This document shows, piece by piece, positions 34,001 through 39,949 of a DNA stretch of 64,000 nt (the stretch's first letter is position 1; every line of letters begins with the position of its first letter). The DNA comes from Capitulum mitella. Lineage: Eukaryota; Arthropoda; Thecostraca; Pollicipedomorpha; Pollicipedidae. The stretch spans positions 29,515,006 to 29,579,005 of the forward strand of contig CP099840.1 in the NCBI GenBank assembly GCA_030062745.1. The letters run 5' to 3'. The notes under the pieces were generated by a model. It was not told the origin of the DNA. It searched no databases and worked only from the letters and a program-made list of their open reading frames with translations. Made by a program: the position numbers and the translations under genes.

Positions 34001-34655
34001 TCACGGGTGTCTCTAAAATTCGCCAGGGAAGAGGCAATCTCATTCACCGAGGGATCTCATTAACCGAGCGTTTCAAATCAATTTGAGAAGTGCCAACCGG
34101 GATTGTTCTTGCCTGCCGCATGGACGACAGGATTCAGACGAACGTTGTGCCTGTTGCCCATCAACCTAAGATCACATGTCGGAGATTTTTCACGGATAAA
34201 ACGCAGTTGCGCTCATAATCTTACGTCATAACGCAGATTTTAGATCGGGGATACCACCGAAAGCTGAAGAGGGGCGTGCTAGGTGTTACTGAGTTACTCG
34301 TTATGCGTCCCACTAGGCGTGTTACTTGCTTCGTAACTTCCGAGTGTGCTTTCAGCACTTCAGTTTTTTTGTATTGATTGTTAAACAGTAACTATTTTCG
34401 TTGTCATCTGCCAAGTCAAAGGCGGAAAATTACTCGAGCCTGCACCCGACCTGTTGAACGAAGAATGCTGATTGTCCGCCGATAACTTGTTGTTCTAACT
34501 GTTGGAACTCTTTTCTCATTTCAGCTAATATCGGTGGGCTTCTCGGACTCTTCCTAGGCTTCTCGATTGTCTCCTCCTTTGAAGTGATCTATTTCTTCTG
34601 CCTGAACTTCCTGCACCAGCGCAACGACGTACAAGACCGCTCTGTGAGAGGCTGA
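3038..34655 (+). CDS. DEG/ENaC (pickpocket-like) sodium channel subunit, whole gene
   Basis: Eleven exons (listed separately) join with matching phases and GT-AG borders into a 1,614-nt CDS (537 residues plus stop), a usual length for arthropod pickpocket channels. These form trimeric, amiloride-sensitive type Na+ channels of the plasma membrane, used in mechanosensation, chemosensation or osmoregulation. Seen in order: N-terminal LHGVKY with the His58-Gly59 gating motif; TM1 at about 74-93; the post-TM1 motif IPFPALTICN (115-124); a Cys-rich extracellular region including TGPGDKNGL, ERGMAIQPG and FSPNQRNC; KRDVLY before the pore; a small residue (Ala495) at the degenerin site; and TM2 at about 497-522 with GLFLGFS holding the GxS filter (Gly506-Phe-Ser508). 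The start at 3038 is the first in-frame ATG after a good acceptor at 2904, but the frame is open upstream to 2846, so extra N-terminal residues are possible. Ligand and tissue cannot be told from sequence. Confidence 0.9.
3445..3896. mobile_element. Foldback element with about 120-bp inverted arms
   Basis: Sequence 3478-3598 and the reverse complement of 3777-3896 align at roughly 85% by eye (shared blocks CTCTTTTTCGACGCA, CAGTCCGG, TCTTGCGT, CAGGCGTCAGTC, GTCGTCTG). The left edge also carries a perfect 18-bp hairpin, 3445-3462 against 3468-3485 (GCCAGAAAGCAAACAAAC), with a 5-nt loop. The GC-rich centre encodes nothing recognisable. It sits in intron 1 of the DEG/ENaC gene. Confidence 0.7.
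3900..4615. other. Intronic sequence without recognised feature
   Basis: AT-rich. A short G-rich/C-rich stretch at 4218-4262 resembles the ends of the TTAA elements found elsewhere, but no second end was found. Confidence 0.4.
4616..5510 (-). mobile_element. Penelope-like element remnant PLE1 (GIY-YIG and 3' end)
   Basis: Read on the minus strand, 5496-5305 encodes CCPGTFYFGETKRSIKDRYN followed by HPGDARLRRANTP, a GIY-YIG endonuclease start of the Penelope type. Downstream lies a long 3' UTR shared with PLE3 (8045-9890) and a hammerhead-like motif at 4708-4745. The element is 5'-truncated and its frame is broken after the GIY-YIG start. It abuts PLE2 head to head near 5510-5546. Confidence 0.72.
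4708..4745 (-). ncRNA. Hammerhead-ribozyme-like motif of PLE1 (degenerate)
   Basis: The minus strand reads CTGACGA, then GGCC-CCT-GGCC, then GAAA, the order of a hammerhead core (CUGANGA, stem II, GAAA). After GAAA it has GGTTGAAATC, where the 15.2-16.2 pair is lost, and stem I is not convincing. Penelope-like elements are known to carry hammerhead motifs. This copy is probably inactive. Confidence 0.45.
5546..6375 (+). pseudogene. Penelope-like element remnant PLE2 (RT thumb plus GIY-YIG)
   Basis: In order: YITELYFKP and PAHPIATKKAVLTSQMKKAA (5585 onward), matching the C-terminal thumb of Penelope reverse transcriptases; a stop at 5834-5836; then, in another frame from 6031, CPGTVYVRETKRSFRDRYN and HPGDARHRKANTPLGEHM, the GIY-YIG endonuclease. 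A frameshift and stop make it dead. Its GIY-YIG part matches PLE1 in the opposite orientation. Confidence 0.75.
6530..6592 (+). mobile_element. Tiny retro-insertion, copy a (63 bp)
   Basis: Flanked by a 12-bp target duplication, GTGCTACTTGTG (6518-6529) and GTGCTACTCGTG (6593-6604). The insert starts GGCACCGAATGACC, forms a hairpin (GCACCGA with TCGGTGC), then has CTAAGCCCCAATAACC and an (AACC)n tail. It looks like the 3' terminus of a LINE or a SINE using that terminus. See the twin at 39877. Confidence 0.72.
6733..7440 (+). mobile_element. Family B TTAA element, copy 1 (3' truncated)
   Basis: Aligns by eye to the left two thirds of 53590-54778: GGGGG...CCTCCC palindromic end, TAACCCACGAACG, GGAAAGCTCGTGGCGA, GGGCTGTGATTAA, GCGAAATATGACTT and so on. 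The right end is missing. No coding capacity; it is in intron 1 of the DEG/ENaC gene. Confidence 0.6.
7440..8044. other. Intronic sequence without recognised feature
   Basis: Two short overlapping open frames (7609-7938, 7719-7925) show no domain or codon signature. Confidence 0.4.
8442..9730 (-). mobile_element. Mariner transposon, complete length
   Basis: About 1.29 kb, the family's usual size. The inverted ends are CGTAGGGTGATTGATAAG (left) and CGTGAAGTGATTGATAAG (right, reverse complement), and the similarity goes on through TCGTGGCC. The left flank ends in TA and the right flank begins with TG, a decayed TA duplication. Comparison with PLE1 shows the empty site, which fixes the borders. 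Confidence 0.82.
8507..9554 (-). pseudogene. Mariner transposase, inactivated
   Basis: Starts MDMIAYRAVMRSF at 9554 and carries the HTH region (VKKWSAEFKRGRES, DPHPGRPVT), ARWVPKLLGPE, AGKVMASVFWNAEGILLMDY and LSHQDNAQ (second catalytic Asp). The usual first Asp (TMDE-type motif) reads TMEK. A frameshift near 8730 moves PDLA and its third Asp into another frame with stops. The conserved C-terminal Trp codon is a stop (DR*TKCVNAQGDYVEK). The intact protein would be about 345 residues; this one is dead. Confidence 0.88.
9766..9797 (+). ncRNA. Hammerhead-ribozyme-like motif of PLE3
   Basis: CTGACGA (9766-9772), stem II GGCC-CCT-GGCC, GAAA (9785-9788), then ACG...GTC, with a predicted cleavage site after C9797. 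Stem III would be only two base pairs, as in the minimal type I motifs of Penelope-like elements. One extra T precedes stem II and stem I is weak, so activity is doubtful. Confidence 0.5.
9890..10558. other. Intronic sequence without recognised feature
   Basis: No repeat partner or motif seen. The open frame entering exon 2 from 10506 begins in intron sequence; the splice phase shows coding starts at 10559. Confidence 0.4.
10559..10774 (+). CDS. DEG/ENaC exon 2 (residues 71-142)
   Basis: Acceptor TTTCCAG|A, donor GACG|GTGAGC. Encodes TM1 (WIIILLAMTGLAAF) and the post-TM1 stretch with IPFPALTICN, a signature of the family. Third codon positions are nearly all G or C, unlike the flanking DNA. 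Confidence 0.93.
10775..11934. other. Intron 2, left part
   Basis: Mostly unrecognised. A C-run at 11825-11840 and the preceding TTGTCAGGCCCTCGGC resemble a TTAA-element end (compare 4218-4262), without a clear partner. Confidence 0.35.
11935..13174 (+). mobile_element. Family C TTAA element
   Basis: The right end GCCGGGCGAGGG is followed by TTAA (13175-13178). The left end CCCGGGGGGG is preceded by ATTA. Both ends have a similar subterminal block (TTTTAAGGCTCCC against CCTAAAAGGGCCC). The interior is non-coding, with many TGACCT/AGGTCA words and a 33-bp tandem repeat. It ends about 95 bp before DEG/ENaC exon 3. Borders are approximate. Confidence 0.5.
12824..12940 (+). repeat. 33-bp tandem repeat, about 3.5 copies
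   Basis: Unit begins TTGGAAATTATACTAGGGAC and ends TTCGAAAAGGGAC. Copies are almost identical, hence recent expansion inside family C. The reading frame stays open because 33 is a multiple of 3; this is not a protein signal. Confidence 0.9.
13270..13426 (+). CDS. DEG/ENaC exon 3 (residues 143-195)
   Basis: Acceptor CTACAG|G, donor CTG|GTGAGC. Finger-like extracellular segment with a possible N-glycosylation site (NET) and Cys residues in ETCGHGDC. Lies immediately after the family C repeat. Confidence 0.85.
13427..16435. other. Intron 3
   Basis: A GC-rich part at 13560-13780, otherwise AT-rich. On the minus strand near 16080-16010, CNNWFHKDC resembles a PHD-finger piece, but it is too short and broken to annotate. 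A T-run is at 16203-16218. Confidence 0.35.
16436..16572 (+). CDS. DEG/ENaC exon 4 (residues 196-240)
   Basis: Acceptor GCTCAG|ACG, donor CGCG|GTAAGT. Cys-rich segment with CEEMIFTCSW and the FGYCCLFN block that corresponds to the family's G-x-C-(Y/F)-T/L-F-N region. No gene was visible in this frame as a long open frame; it was found by phase and motif. Confidence 0.88.
16573..18435. other. Intron 4
   Basis: No gene. A short direct duplication of AATGATTATAATCCATGA lies at about 17318-17356. Confidence 0.4.
18436..18547 (+). CDS. DEG/ENaC exon 5 (residues 241-278)
   Basis: Acceptor TTGCAG|G, donor AAG|GTACGA. Encodes TGPGDKNGLTVMLDA followed by YEYFQSQFLSVGFK, the typical palm segment of pickpocket channels. 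Ends in phase 0. Confidence 0.9.
18548..20101. other. Intron 5
   Basis: No feature recognised apart from a GC-rich shoulder before exon 6. Confidence 0.4.
20102..20213 (+). CDS. DEG/ENaC exon 6 (residues 279-315)
   Basis: Acceptor CGCCAG|GTG, donor ACCG|GTGAGC. Encodes VLVHGTHDEPEVRERG and IQPGREIFVAV, which continue the preceding exon exactly as in the family (GFK-VLVH...). A 15-bp minisatellite starts about 120 bp downstream. Confidence 0.92.
20333..20650. repeat. 15-bp minisatellite, about 21 copies
   Basis: Consensus GAACCAGTGACAACT with frequent GGACCAGGGACAACT and GAGCCAGGGACAACT variants; one unit is 14 bp. It starts about 120 bp after DEG/ENaC exon 6. The minus strand is open as a pentapeptide repeat (LVQLS-like), which only reflects the 15-bp period. 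Confidence 0.92.
20690..22770 (+). mobile_element. Family A copy 3, old and split
   Basis: 20800-21110 matches 2100-2410 (CGTGACCCGACCTGATA, GTAGAGGGCAC, CCTCAGATTAACAA) and 22515-22720 matches 2425-2640 (AAAAATGGCCTGAGGTG, CTTGGCCTGGCCCCGCC). Divergence is much higher than between copies 1 and 2. A different element lies between the two halves. Confidence 0.55.
21140..22510. mobile_element. Element nested in family A copy 3
   Basis: About 1.37 kb bounded by similar G-rich palindromic ends: GGGGAGGGGGCCGGTACGAC on the left and, inverted, GGGGGGATGCAACCCCC on the right. The interior is non-coding and includes a run of AGGTCA/AGGTAA-like words at 21548-21620. Borders are estimated from where the family A match breaks. 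Confidence 0.4.
22770..23865. other. Intron 6, right part
   Basis: Unrecognised, apart from a short palindromic cluster TTCGAATATTCGGAT at 23324-23370 and a GC-rich patch at 23495-23580. Confidence 0.35.
23866..24033 (+). CDS. DEG/ENaC exon 7 (residues 316-371)
   Basis: Acceptor TTTGCAG|AA, donor CCGG|GTGAGA. Contains FSPNQRNCFKEHE, YTLANCLLSHEAEAL and CGCVAYYMPG, the core Cys-rich palm/thumb signature. Confidence 0.95.
24391..24450. repeat. (TA)n microsatellite
   Basis: Uninterrupted AT/TA dinucleotides in intron 7, between exons 7 and 8. Confidence 0.97.
24564..24617 (+). CDS. DEG/ENaC exon 8 (residues 372-389)
   Basis: A 54-nt exon between acceptor TTTTAG|GA and donor CTGC|GTGAGT. Encodes DGKVCHEKDILCLRSFL, continuing the CxCxxYYMPG segment; Cys378 and Cys384 match family disulfide positions. 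Confidence 0.85.
25060..25125. repeat. (TA)n microsatellite
   Basis: TA-rich tract with interruptions (TGATATATTATACATACA) in intron 8. Confidence 0.9.
25126..26586. other. Intron 8, right part
   Basis: A GC-rich patch at 25780-25960 without coding evidence and a CA-rich simple repeat at about 26228-26310. Nothing else recognised. Confidence 0.4.
26228..26310. repeat. (CA)n/(CATA)n simple repeat
   Basis: ACACACACACATACACACTC and variants. Confidence 0.9.
26587..26809 (+). CDS. DEG/ENaC exon 9 (residues 390-463)
   Basis: Acceptor TTCCAG|AT. Contains DNCLPACDETKYS, the conserved CxPxC region. The donor CTTCG|GTGTGT is the only GT that leaves the required phase 2 before exon 10. It is weaker than the others, so the last residues are less certain. 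An upstream AG at 26548 would introduce a stop and is not used. Confidence 0.82.
26810..27563. other. Intron 9, left part
   Basis: Contains a degenerate direct duplication: TTTGGCAACAAGGATGTCAG near 26950 and ATGGCAGCAAGGGTGTCAG near 27122. Their contexts are similar, so a tandem duplication of about 170 bp. No gene. Confidence 0.45.
27564..28769 (+). mobile_element. Family A non-autonomous TTAA element, copy 2
   Basis: 1,206 bp with perfect TTAA on both sides (27560-27563 and 28770-28773). Ends are CCCTATTCCCGG and, inverted, CCGGGAATAGGG. The interior aligns with 1451-2661 throughout (ATAACTCC, TAGCATAGGCGGTGCCAGGG, CGTGACCCGATCTGATATCA, AATTGGCCTGAGGTGC). No open frame. It is the reference copy for the family. 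Confidence 0.85.
28770..29730. other. Intron 9, right part
   Basis: Open frames at 28905-29117 and 29055-29285 resemble no known domain and do not fit the channel's splice phase. Confidence 0.4.
29731..29822 (+). CDS. DEG/ENaC exon 10 (residues 464-494)
   Basis: Acceptor TTTTTCAG|G, donor ATAG|GTGAAC. Encodes LHFYFKTNSGTRYKRDVLY, the beta-strand just before the pore. Confidence 0.93.
29823..31855. other. Intron 10, left part
   Basis: A G-run at 30945-30958 with GGGGATCCGGACCCCC resembles the palindromic ends of the TTAA elements, but no full element was delimited. Nothing coding recognised. Confidence 0.35.
31856..31935 (+). repeat. 40-bp tandem duplication with AGGTCA words
   Basis: Two copies of ATTTGTCAGGTTCAT...CATAGGTCAAGGTCATAT-like sequence. 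The first holds AGGTCAAGGTCA. A following CGGCCGATCTGATCAAGTTG (31970) matches the module found in families A and B. Confidence 0.8.
32215..32360. repeat. Degenerate GAATCC/GGAATT palindromic array
   Basis: Repeated GAATTCC, GAATCCG and GGAATC words (for example GGAATCAATTCCAATTCC). Self-complementary at many offsets. A second array lies at 33660-33830. Confidence 0.7.
33660..33830. repeat. Degenerate GAATCC/GGAATT palindromic array, second
   Basis: Same word set as 32215-32360 (CCGAATCCAATTCCAGTCC, GATTCCGCTGGAATC). The two may be the ends of one element of about 1.6 kb; no terminal repeat could be fixed. Confidence 0.65.
34525..34655 (+). CDS. DEG/ENaC exon 11 (residues 495-537, stop)
   Basis: Acceptor CATTTCAG|CT. 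Encodes the degenerin-site Ala495, TM2 (NIGGLLGLFLGFS...) and a short cytoplasmic tail ending in TGA at 34653-34655. No canonical AATAAA was seen in the following kilobase. Confidence 0.95.
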
Positions 34656-37400
34656 ATGGACGTGACCGGCATCTGTCGGTCCGCACCAATGCTGAGAATG
34701 TCGACAGCAAAATGCCGCCGGGAAATTCTGAGGCTCGAGAGCGGTTGCCATTGAAGCGAATCAACAAGTCAGCCTGAACGAACGAAGGCGAAACGCAGCC
34801 GAGGAAAGAAAGGGGCAGAAATGCTGCCAGGTTAATCTGGAGATCACAGAGCTGGCCTCCATGCTGGCTTTTGACTAAGAACATAGAGACAGAGATAAAC
34901 ATAGGAGAGAGAGAGAGAGAGGGAGAGGGAGAGAGAGAGGGGGGGAGAGAGGAAGGAAGAGAGGGAGAGAAAGAGAGGGGGGGAGGAGGTGGGGGTAAGA
35001 GAGAAGGAGGAGTGAGAAAGGTGGTGAAAGAAGAGAGAGACGTCGTTCCCAAACCCGGTGTGGTTGTGGCATCTCCCAGTTGTCACTTCTTCATTGCTTC
35101 CTGTCCACTTGCATTGCATAATCGCAGTTGAGCGTTACCTGATAAACGGCAGCTGCGTTCGCTTAAAAGTGCGGGAACATTGTCAGAACCACGACAATGC
35201 AAGATGGTGTTACAATGGTGTAGCATACCTCTGAACGAAAGTAATGATACATGTTCTGATACCACGACCATCGAAAGGAATTGGTCACAAAAAAATAGAA
35301 ATGCCCAAAAAAAAACAGAAAACATTAGAAAGTTCAGGTGGTGCAGAATGGACATTTAACAGCAGCAGAATGAACAACAGCAGAATGAACATTGTCTCTG
35401 ACAGTGTAGCGATAGCCACAGCCTGTAATGGTACCGCAGTTGCCTGATATGGTGGTTAAGATGTAGGAGAAAAGATTGCGAAAAGAGACAGGATCTCCAG
35501 TCTGAAGCGAATCACCTCAATAGACTATGGTTTAATGTTGCCTGCTTTCAGGTTGGGTCACAGGAAGTATTTTCCGTGCAACGCTAGGAAAGTTCGATGT
35601 TGCCGACTTGTATATGTCGCATGGTCTAAGATATTACAGAATATTTTTGCGTGCATTTTTTAATTATCGATTAGTGATGTCAGAAATTCTCATGCAAATG
35701 TACATACTGGATTTCATTTATGCTTTTAGTGCAAACAGAAATAATGCTGTTAGCATGTTGTTCTGTGTTCGCCTGTGAAAAAGACGGCACCGGTAGGTGC
35801 TATGTGAATCTTCGTCACTCGCAGCCCATACAAGACATGATTAGCGTTAAATGTCTGCCATCTAAGGAGGAATGATGTCATCGTGTAGTACCCTACGCCT
35901 CATCAAAATCAAAATTTTTGAATGTGATACACGTAGTTTATATCGACGCACCTTCTTCGGCACACGAGGCCTTGTCGTCCTGTCGTAACAGGCAACTTTG
36001 GTCTTGTTATCACCAACCGTTAATCGCTCCGGCGTATAGGGCGTTCTCTTGCCCAACAGACGGGGTTTGTCGGCTGCAATGGCGCTTTTTAGCGTTAGCC
36101 GTGAGTCTCTGACTGAAACTGAGCAGGGAACGGCCGAGTCTCGGAGATGCGTTTCGCAGTTATCGGCGTGCCTTTTGCTGGCAGGTCGTGATTTGTTAGG
36201 GATGGCGATCCTATTGACAATCCTGGATGAATGGATGCTTCCTATGGAAGACTGTGAAACGACATCCCAATTCCTCTGTCTCACTGTACGTCTTCTCTCG
36301 GTAGTGGTATATGTGTCATGTTAGCATGTAAGCGTAGCAGCAGGCCAGCCTAATGTTAACATCTCCACGGTATGCTGCATGGTGCTATGATGTTTCTTTG
36401 TCTTACAAACTGTTCATGACAAAGATTGGTCTCGTCCGCTACAATGAAATAGTTTTATCGGGAAAACCTTTGTGAACTTTCGTATGCGTTGGTCTAATTT
36501 TCATTCTGGCATGTTGAATACATTATCTTTCTCTGTCTTGCAATATTTATTGTGTTTATGTTTCCTGCGTATTGCACACGATGACTTGTCTGCATATTTT
36601 TGCGACAAGGCAACGATTCAACATGAAAAACGCAGTCAAACCACGTTAGTTTACGTCATCGCATATAATATTTATGAGGAATGTGCGTTTTTCTGCCTTG
36701 TTTTGTCTGTGCTGTACAATGCTGCGGTAGGTAAATGTTGACTTGAATACAAAGTCTAACATGTAATTATGAAACTCATCACAATTTTCCTTTGCCCACA
36801 TGCCCCGTGTTTGCTAATTGGACTGTGAAACTTATGTTCGGTGAGCCCTTAACTGAGGCATTAGCTTTCCTCACTTCGCGACTGCTGTCGACCAGTTCAC
36901 GGGCGAGACCAGGTTCTTTATGCTTTATGGATCTAGTTTACGTCGTGCCAGCATTTAAATGGCAAATGCGGGCCAAAGTTGTAGGGTACGCTTTCCAACA
37001 ACTGCACATGTTTACAAGAAGCCGCAAAGGCAGATATCCTTGCGCTCGGGTTATATTTACATTCGCCGCTTTATTTCTTCCGTGTCTGGTCGTCACGAGA
37101 AATGGCTTCGTTTGACGCTGGGGCCTTGCGTTTGACGACTCTAGCTATTTGGGTTCACGCATGGTCCTTCTAAACATGGCTTGTTTTAGTGTTCATCCGC
37201 GTCTATTGTTCACCAGCGCCGAAGCAGCTGGACGTCATGTCAATGAAAACGCGTTACACCTTTCAATTCCACGCCGATGTCCCTCGTAAATGGTGTATTA
37301 AAATTATTACGGCCATTATTTTGCACGTAAGTGCATGTGAGCGGTGGAAAGCAAGAACTTTCTATAGCCTTCAACCCGGCCATTTCCCCGTCCCCAAAAG
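34656..37400. other. 3' UTR and intergenic DNA after the DEG/ENaC gene
   Basis: The GA-rich simple repeat at 34902-35040 probably lies in the 3' UTR. A 140-residue minus-strand open frame at 35862-36284 shows no recognised domain. No other feature. Confidence 0.4.
34902..35040. repeat. (GA)n/(GGGA)n simple repeat
   Basis: GAGAGAGAGGGAGAGGGA-type tract; open frames across it are low-complexity artefacts. Confidence 0.95.
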
Positions 37401-37545
37401 CACCGGCGCAGCCAAAGGGGGAGGCTGAGGGCATGCCCCCTGAAGCCCGCATTTTTTTACGAAAACCATCGCACATCGTCTTCTTAGCAGGTGTTTTTTA
37501 TAAGATTTTAGTTCACAGTGAGCTCGCCCACCTTTTAGAAGCCAA
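37401..37545 (+). mobile_element. Fragment of the hAT-like MITE family
   Basis: Matches 50214-50345: GGCGCAGCCAAAGGGGG, GAAGCCCGCA, CGAAAACCATCGCACATCG, TTCAC...GAGCTCGCCC. The right terminal repeat is missing. Confidence 0.6.
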
Positions 37546-38056
37546 TTCCGGCCATTTCCACGTCCCCAACACCCGCTCCAATCAGGACATGTTCGTCCGC
37601 AGTCAGAGCTCCGTAAATGCACAGATGCCCTTTCGCAGACTGCGCAGGTCCTGCCCAAGGAAGTTAATTTTTGAGCGGTGTGCGAGGACGACGCGTTCTG
37701 GAGACATCGACTCCGCGCCTGGCGAGCAGGCTGTGCCGCAGAGCATCCGACCCGCGGACGCGGCCAGCCTGAGGCGTCTGCTCAGTAATCACGTCCCTGG
37801 CATTTCAAACGATGGACCCGAGACGGTGTGGCGGGAGCCGACTGAGGCGAGGTGGAAAACGCCTCAGGAACTATTTTCGCTAAGCAGCGAATGCATTTAG
37901 CGAAAATACAGCTTGTGTGTACCCTTGATGCACTGTTGTTCCGAGCCACGCATGGATTAGAGTGTTGGACTTTTTGGAGCACTGTCATTCACTCGAGTGA
38001 TTGCTACAATAAAACGCCTCTTGCACGGTTCGCGAAACCCTCGCAGAGAAGTTAGC

Positions 38057-38093
38057 AAGCATTTCGGTGGGCACCGAAATACTGCTTGAAAAC
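38057..38093. repeat. Imperfect palindrome (hairpin)
   Basis: ATTTCGGTG-GG-CACCGAAAT with flanking CAAGC/GCTTG. No terminator or gene is attached; origin unclear. Confidence 0.6.
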
Positions 38094-38465
38094 CGTTTCC
38101 CGGCCAATAAGTGTTCGGCTCCGAGTCAGCTAGACGTAAGCATTTGGTGGCCAACCAGAAACGCTGACGATGTCCAGATGCAGCTAAATTCCGGAGACTG
38201 ACTGCAGCCTTCTACGACATACCGCGATTGTTCATGCTGCAGCGTGAGTGCCATCACGCTGTGGCCGATTACAACAGAAAATGACCTATTTGACTAAGTA
38301 TGACAGAAAACGGTTGACTTGCGTTAACCAAAGTCGGCCGCAGGCAGTCGCAAACGCGGCTGCAGTCAGTGACATCCAGCCCAGGGAGCACCCAGGAAAG
38401 TGCTCACTCGGACTCAATCGACCGCGGCCACCTGGAGCTGCCCACAGTCGGCAGCCGCCCACAGT

Positions 38466-38900
38466 CGCCGTGTGATCAGCCGGAGCCGCCAATAGTCGCC
38501 TTGTGACCGGCCGGGGCCGCCCACAATCAGTCGCCGTGAGACCGGCCGGAGTCGCCCACAGTCAGTCGCCGTGTGACCGGCCGTAGTCGCCCACAGTCAG
38601 TCGCCGTGTGACCGGCCAAAGCCGCCCACAGTCAGTCGCCGTGTGACCGGCCAAAGCCTCCCACAATCAGTCGCCGTGTGACCGGCCGGAGCCGCCTACA
38701 GTCAGTCGCCATGTGACCGGTCGGAGCCGCCCACAGTCGCCGTGTGACCGGCCGGAGCCGCCCACAGTCAGTCGCCGTGTGACCGGCCGGAGCCGCCTAC
38801 AGTCAGTCGCCGTGTGACCGGCCGGAGCCGCCTACAGTCAGCCGCCATGTGACCGGCCGGAGCCGCCTACAGTCAGTCGCCGTGTGACCGACCGGGGCTG
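38466..38900. repeat. 35-bp GC-rich minisatellite, about 12 copies
   Basis: The unit contains GTGTGACCGGCCGGAGCCGC and CCACAGTCAGTCGCC; some copies are shortened. It lies between the two converging genes. Confidence 0.92.
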
Positions 38901-39876
38901 CGTCCCGCGGGCCGGTCGGCGCTCGGCCGTCACTCTGGCCGGCGGTGCGGCTCGCCGGCCTCCGTGGGGCTGTAAATGTTGGATGGCCCGCGGCGGCTGG
39001 CGTCGGCCTCGGTCGACCTCGGTCGGCGGCGGTCGGCAGCGGTCGGCCCAAGGCTATTCTGCTCTCCGTCGCGACCGACGCGGCCACGCACGCTCTGAGC
39101 CTCGTTCAGTTTTCGGTGCCCGTTTTCCTCTCACATCTCACGCATCTCTGCCTAAGTTTTCTTAATGATCAGAATCTCAGACTGGGGAAGTTTCGTAGTG
39201 GGGACTAGAACAAACTATGACTTCCTACTCATGGGTTATGCAAAGCTGCGTTTAGCAATGAGATAATATTCTCCTTCATGCTTAGTAAAACATAAGGTGC
39301 TTGTTGTCAGTAGAGCCGCAGGGGTCAACCGCCTCCCTTGTAGGAAGAGATTTCCCAAAACTGGCCCATTAGCACAAATGATTTGTCTACCACGTAAAAT
39401 GCCTGTTAATCTAGAAAGTAATTTAATGATTTTCAAAATCTTCAGACGCAATATCTAACAATGTCAATTTCCATATGTTTGTATTAAAGTGGTAATAGTA
39501 GTAAGGTATAAAGCCTTTTTAATTTAGCCTTCATCCCCCTACGAAAAATCTGCGCTCCCCCTCTGCGTGTTACCACCGAAATGTGTCAACACAACAGAAA
39601 CCTTATAGTGGAATAGTAGGAAGAATTATTATAACAATCAACTGCTACTTTTTCTCTGTAATTTATGACAGACTCCTGACGCACGAGAGACGGTTAGATT
39701 AGCGCAGTGACGTTCATCGCGCGCGCGCGCGTCGCGTGCGTGCCAATGGCAGAGGGATTCACGGCGCCAGCTGGTAATGGAAGTGGTTCATTGCTCTGGT
39801 CCATTCTCCAGACACCCGCTGTAGGGGCGGTTCACGTCGCAGACGGTCCTTACCATTTCATCCCTCAGACGGTTGT
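38901..39876. other. Intergenic, GC-rich left half
   Basis: CGGTCGGCGGCGGTCGGC-type low complexity at 39000-39050, then AT-rich DNA. No gene. Confidence 0.4.
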
Positions 39877-39934
39877 GGGCGCCGAATGACCCTGCAGTCG
39901 GTGCGCCCCTAAGCCCCAATAACCTACCAACCAA
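39877..39934 (+). mobile_element. Tiny retro-insertion, copy b (58 bp)
   Basis: Flanked by a perfect 15-bp target duplication, CCCTCAGACGGTTGT (39862-39876 and 39935-39949). The insert starts GGGCGCCGAATGACC, folds on itself (GGGCGC and CGA with TCG and GCGCCC), then has CTAAGCCCCAATAACC and a short CCAACCA tail. It is the same unit as 6530-6592. Confidence 0.8.
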
Positions 39935-39949
39935 CCCTCAGACGGTTGT

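Noticed and set aside
35862-36284. 140-residue minus-strand frame
   Set aside because: No domain, no repeat partner and no splice context; it could be chance.
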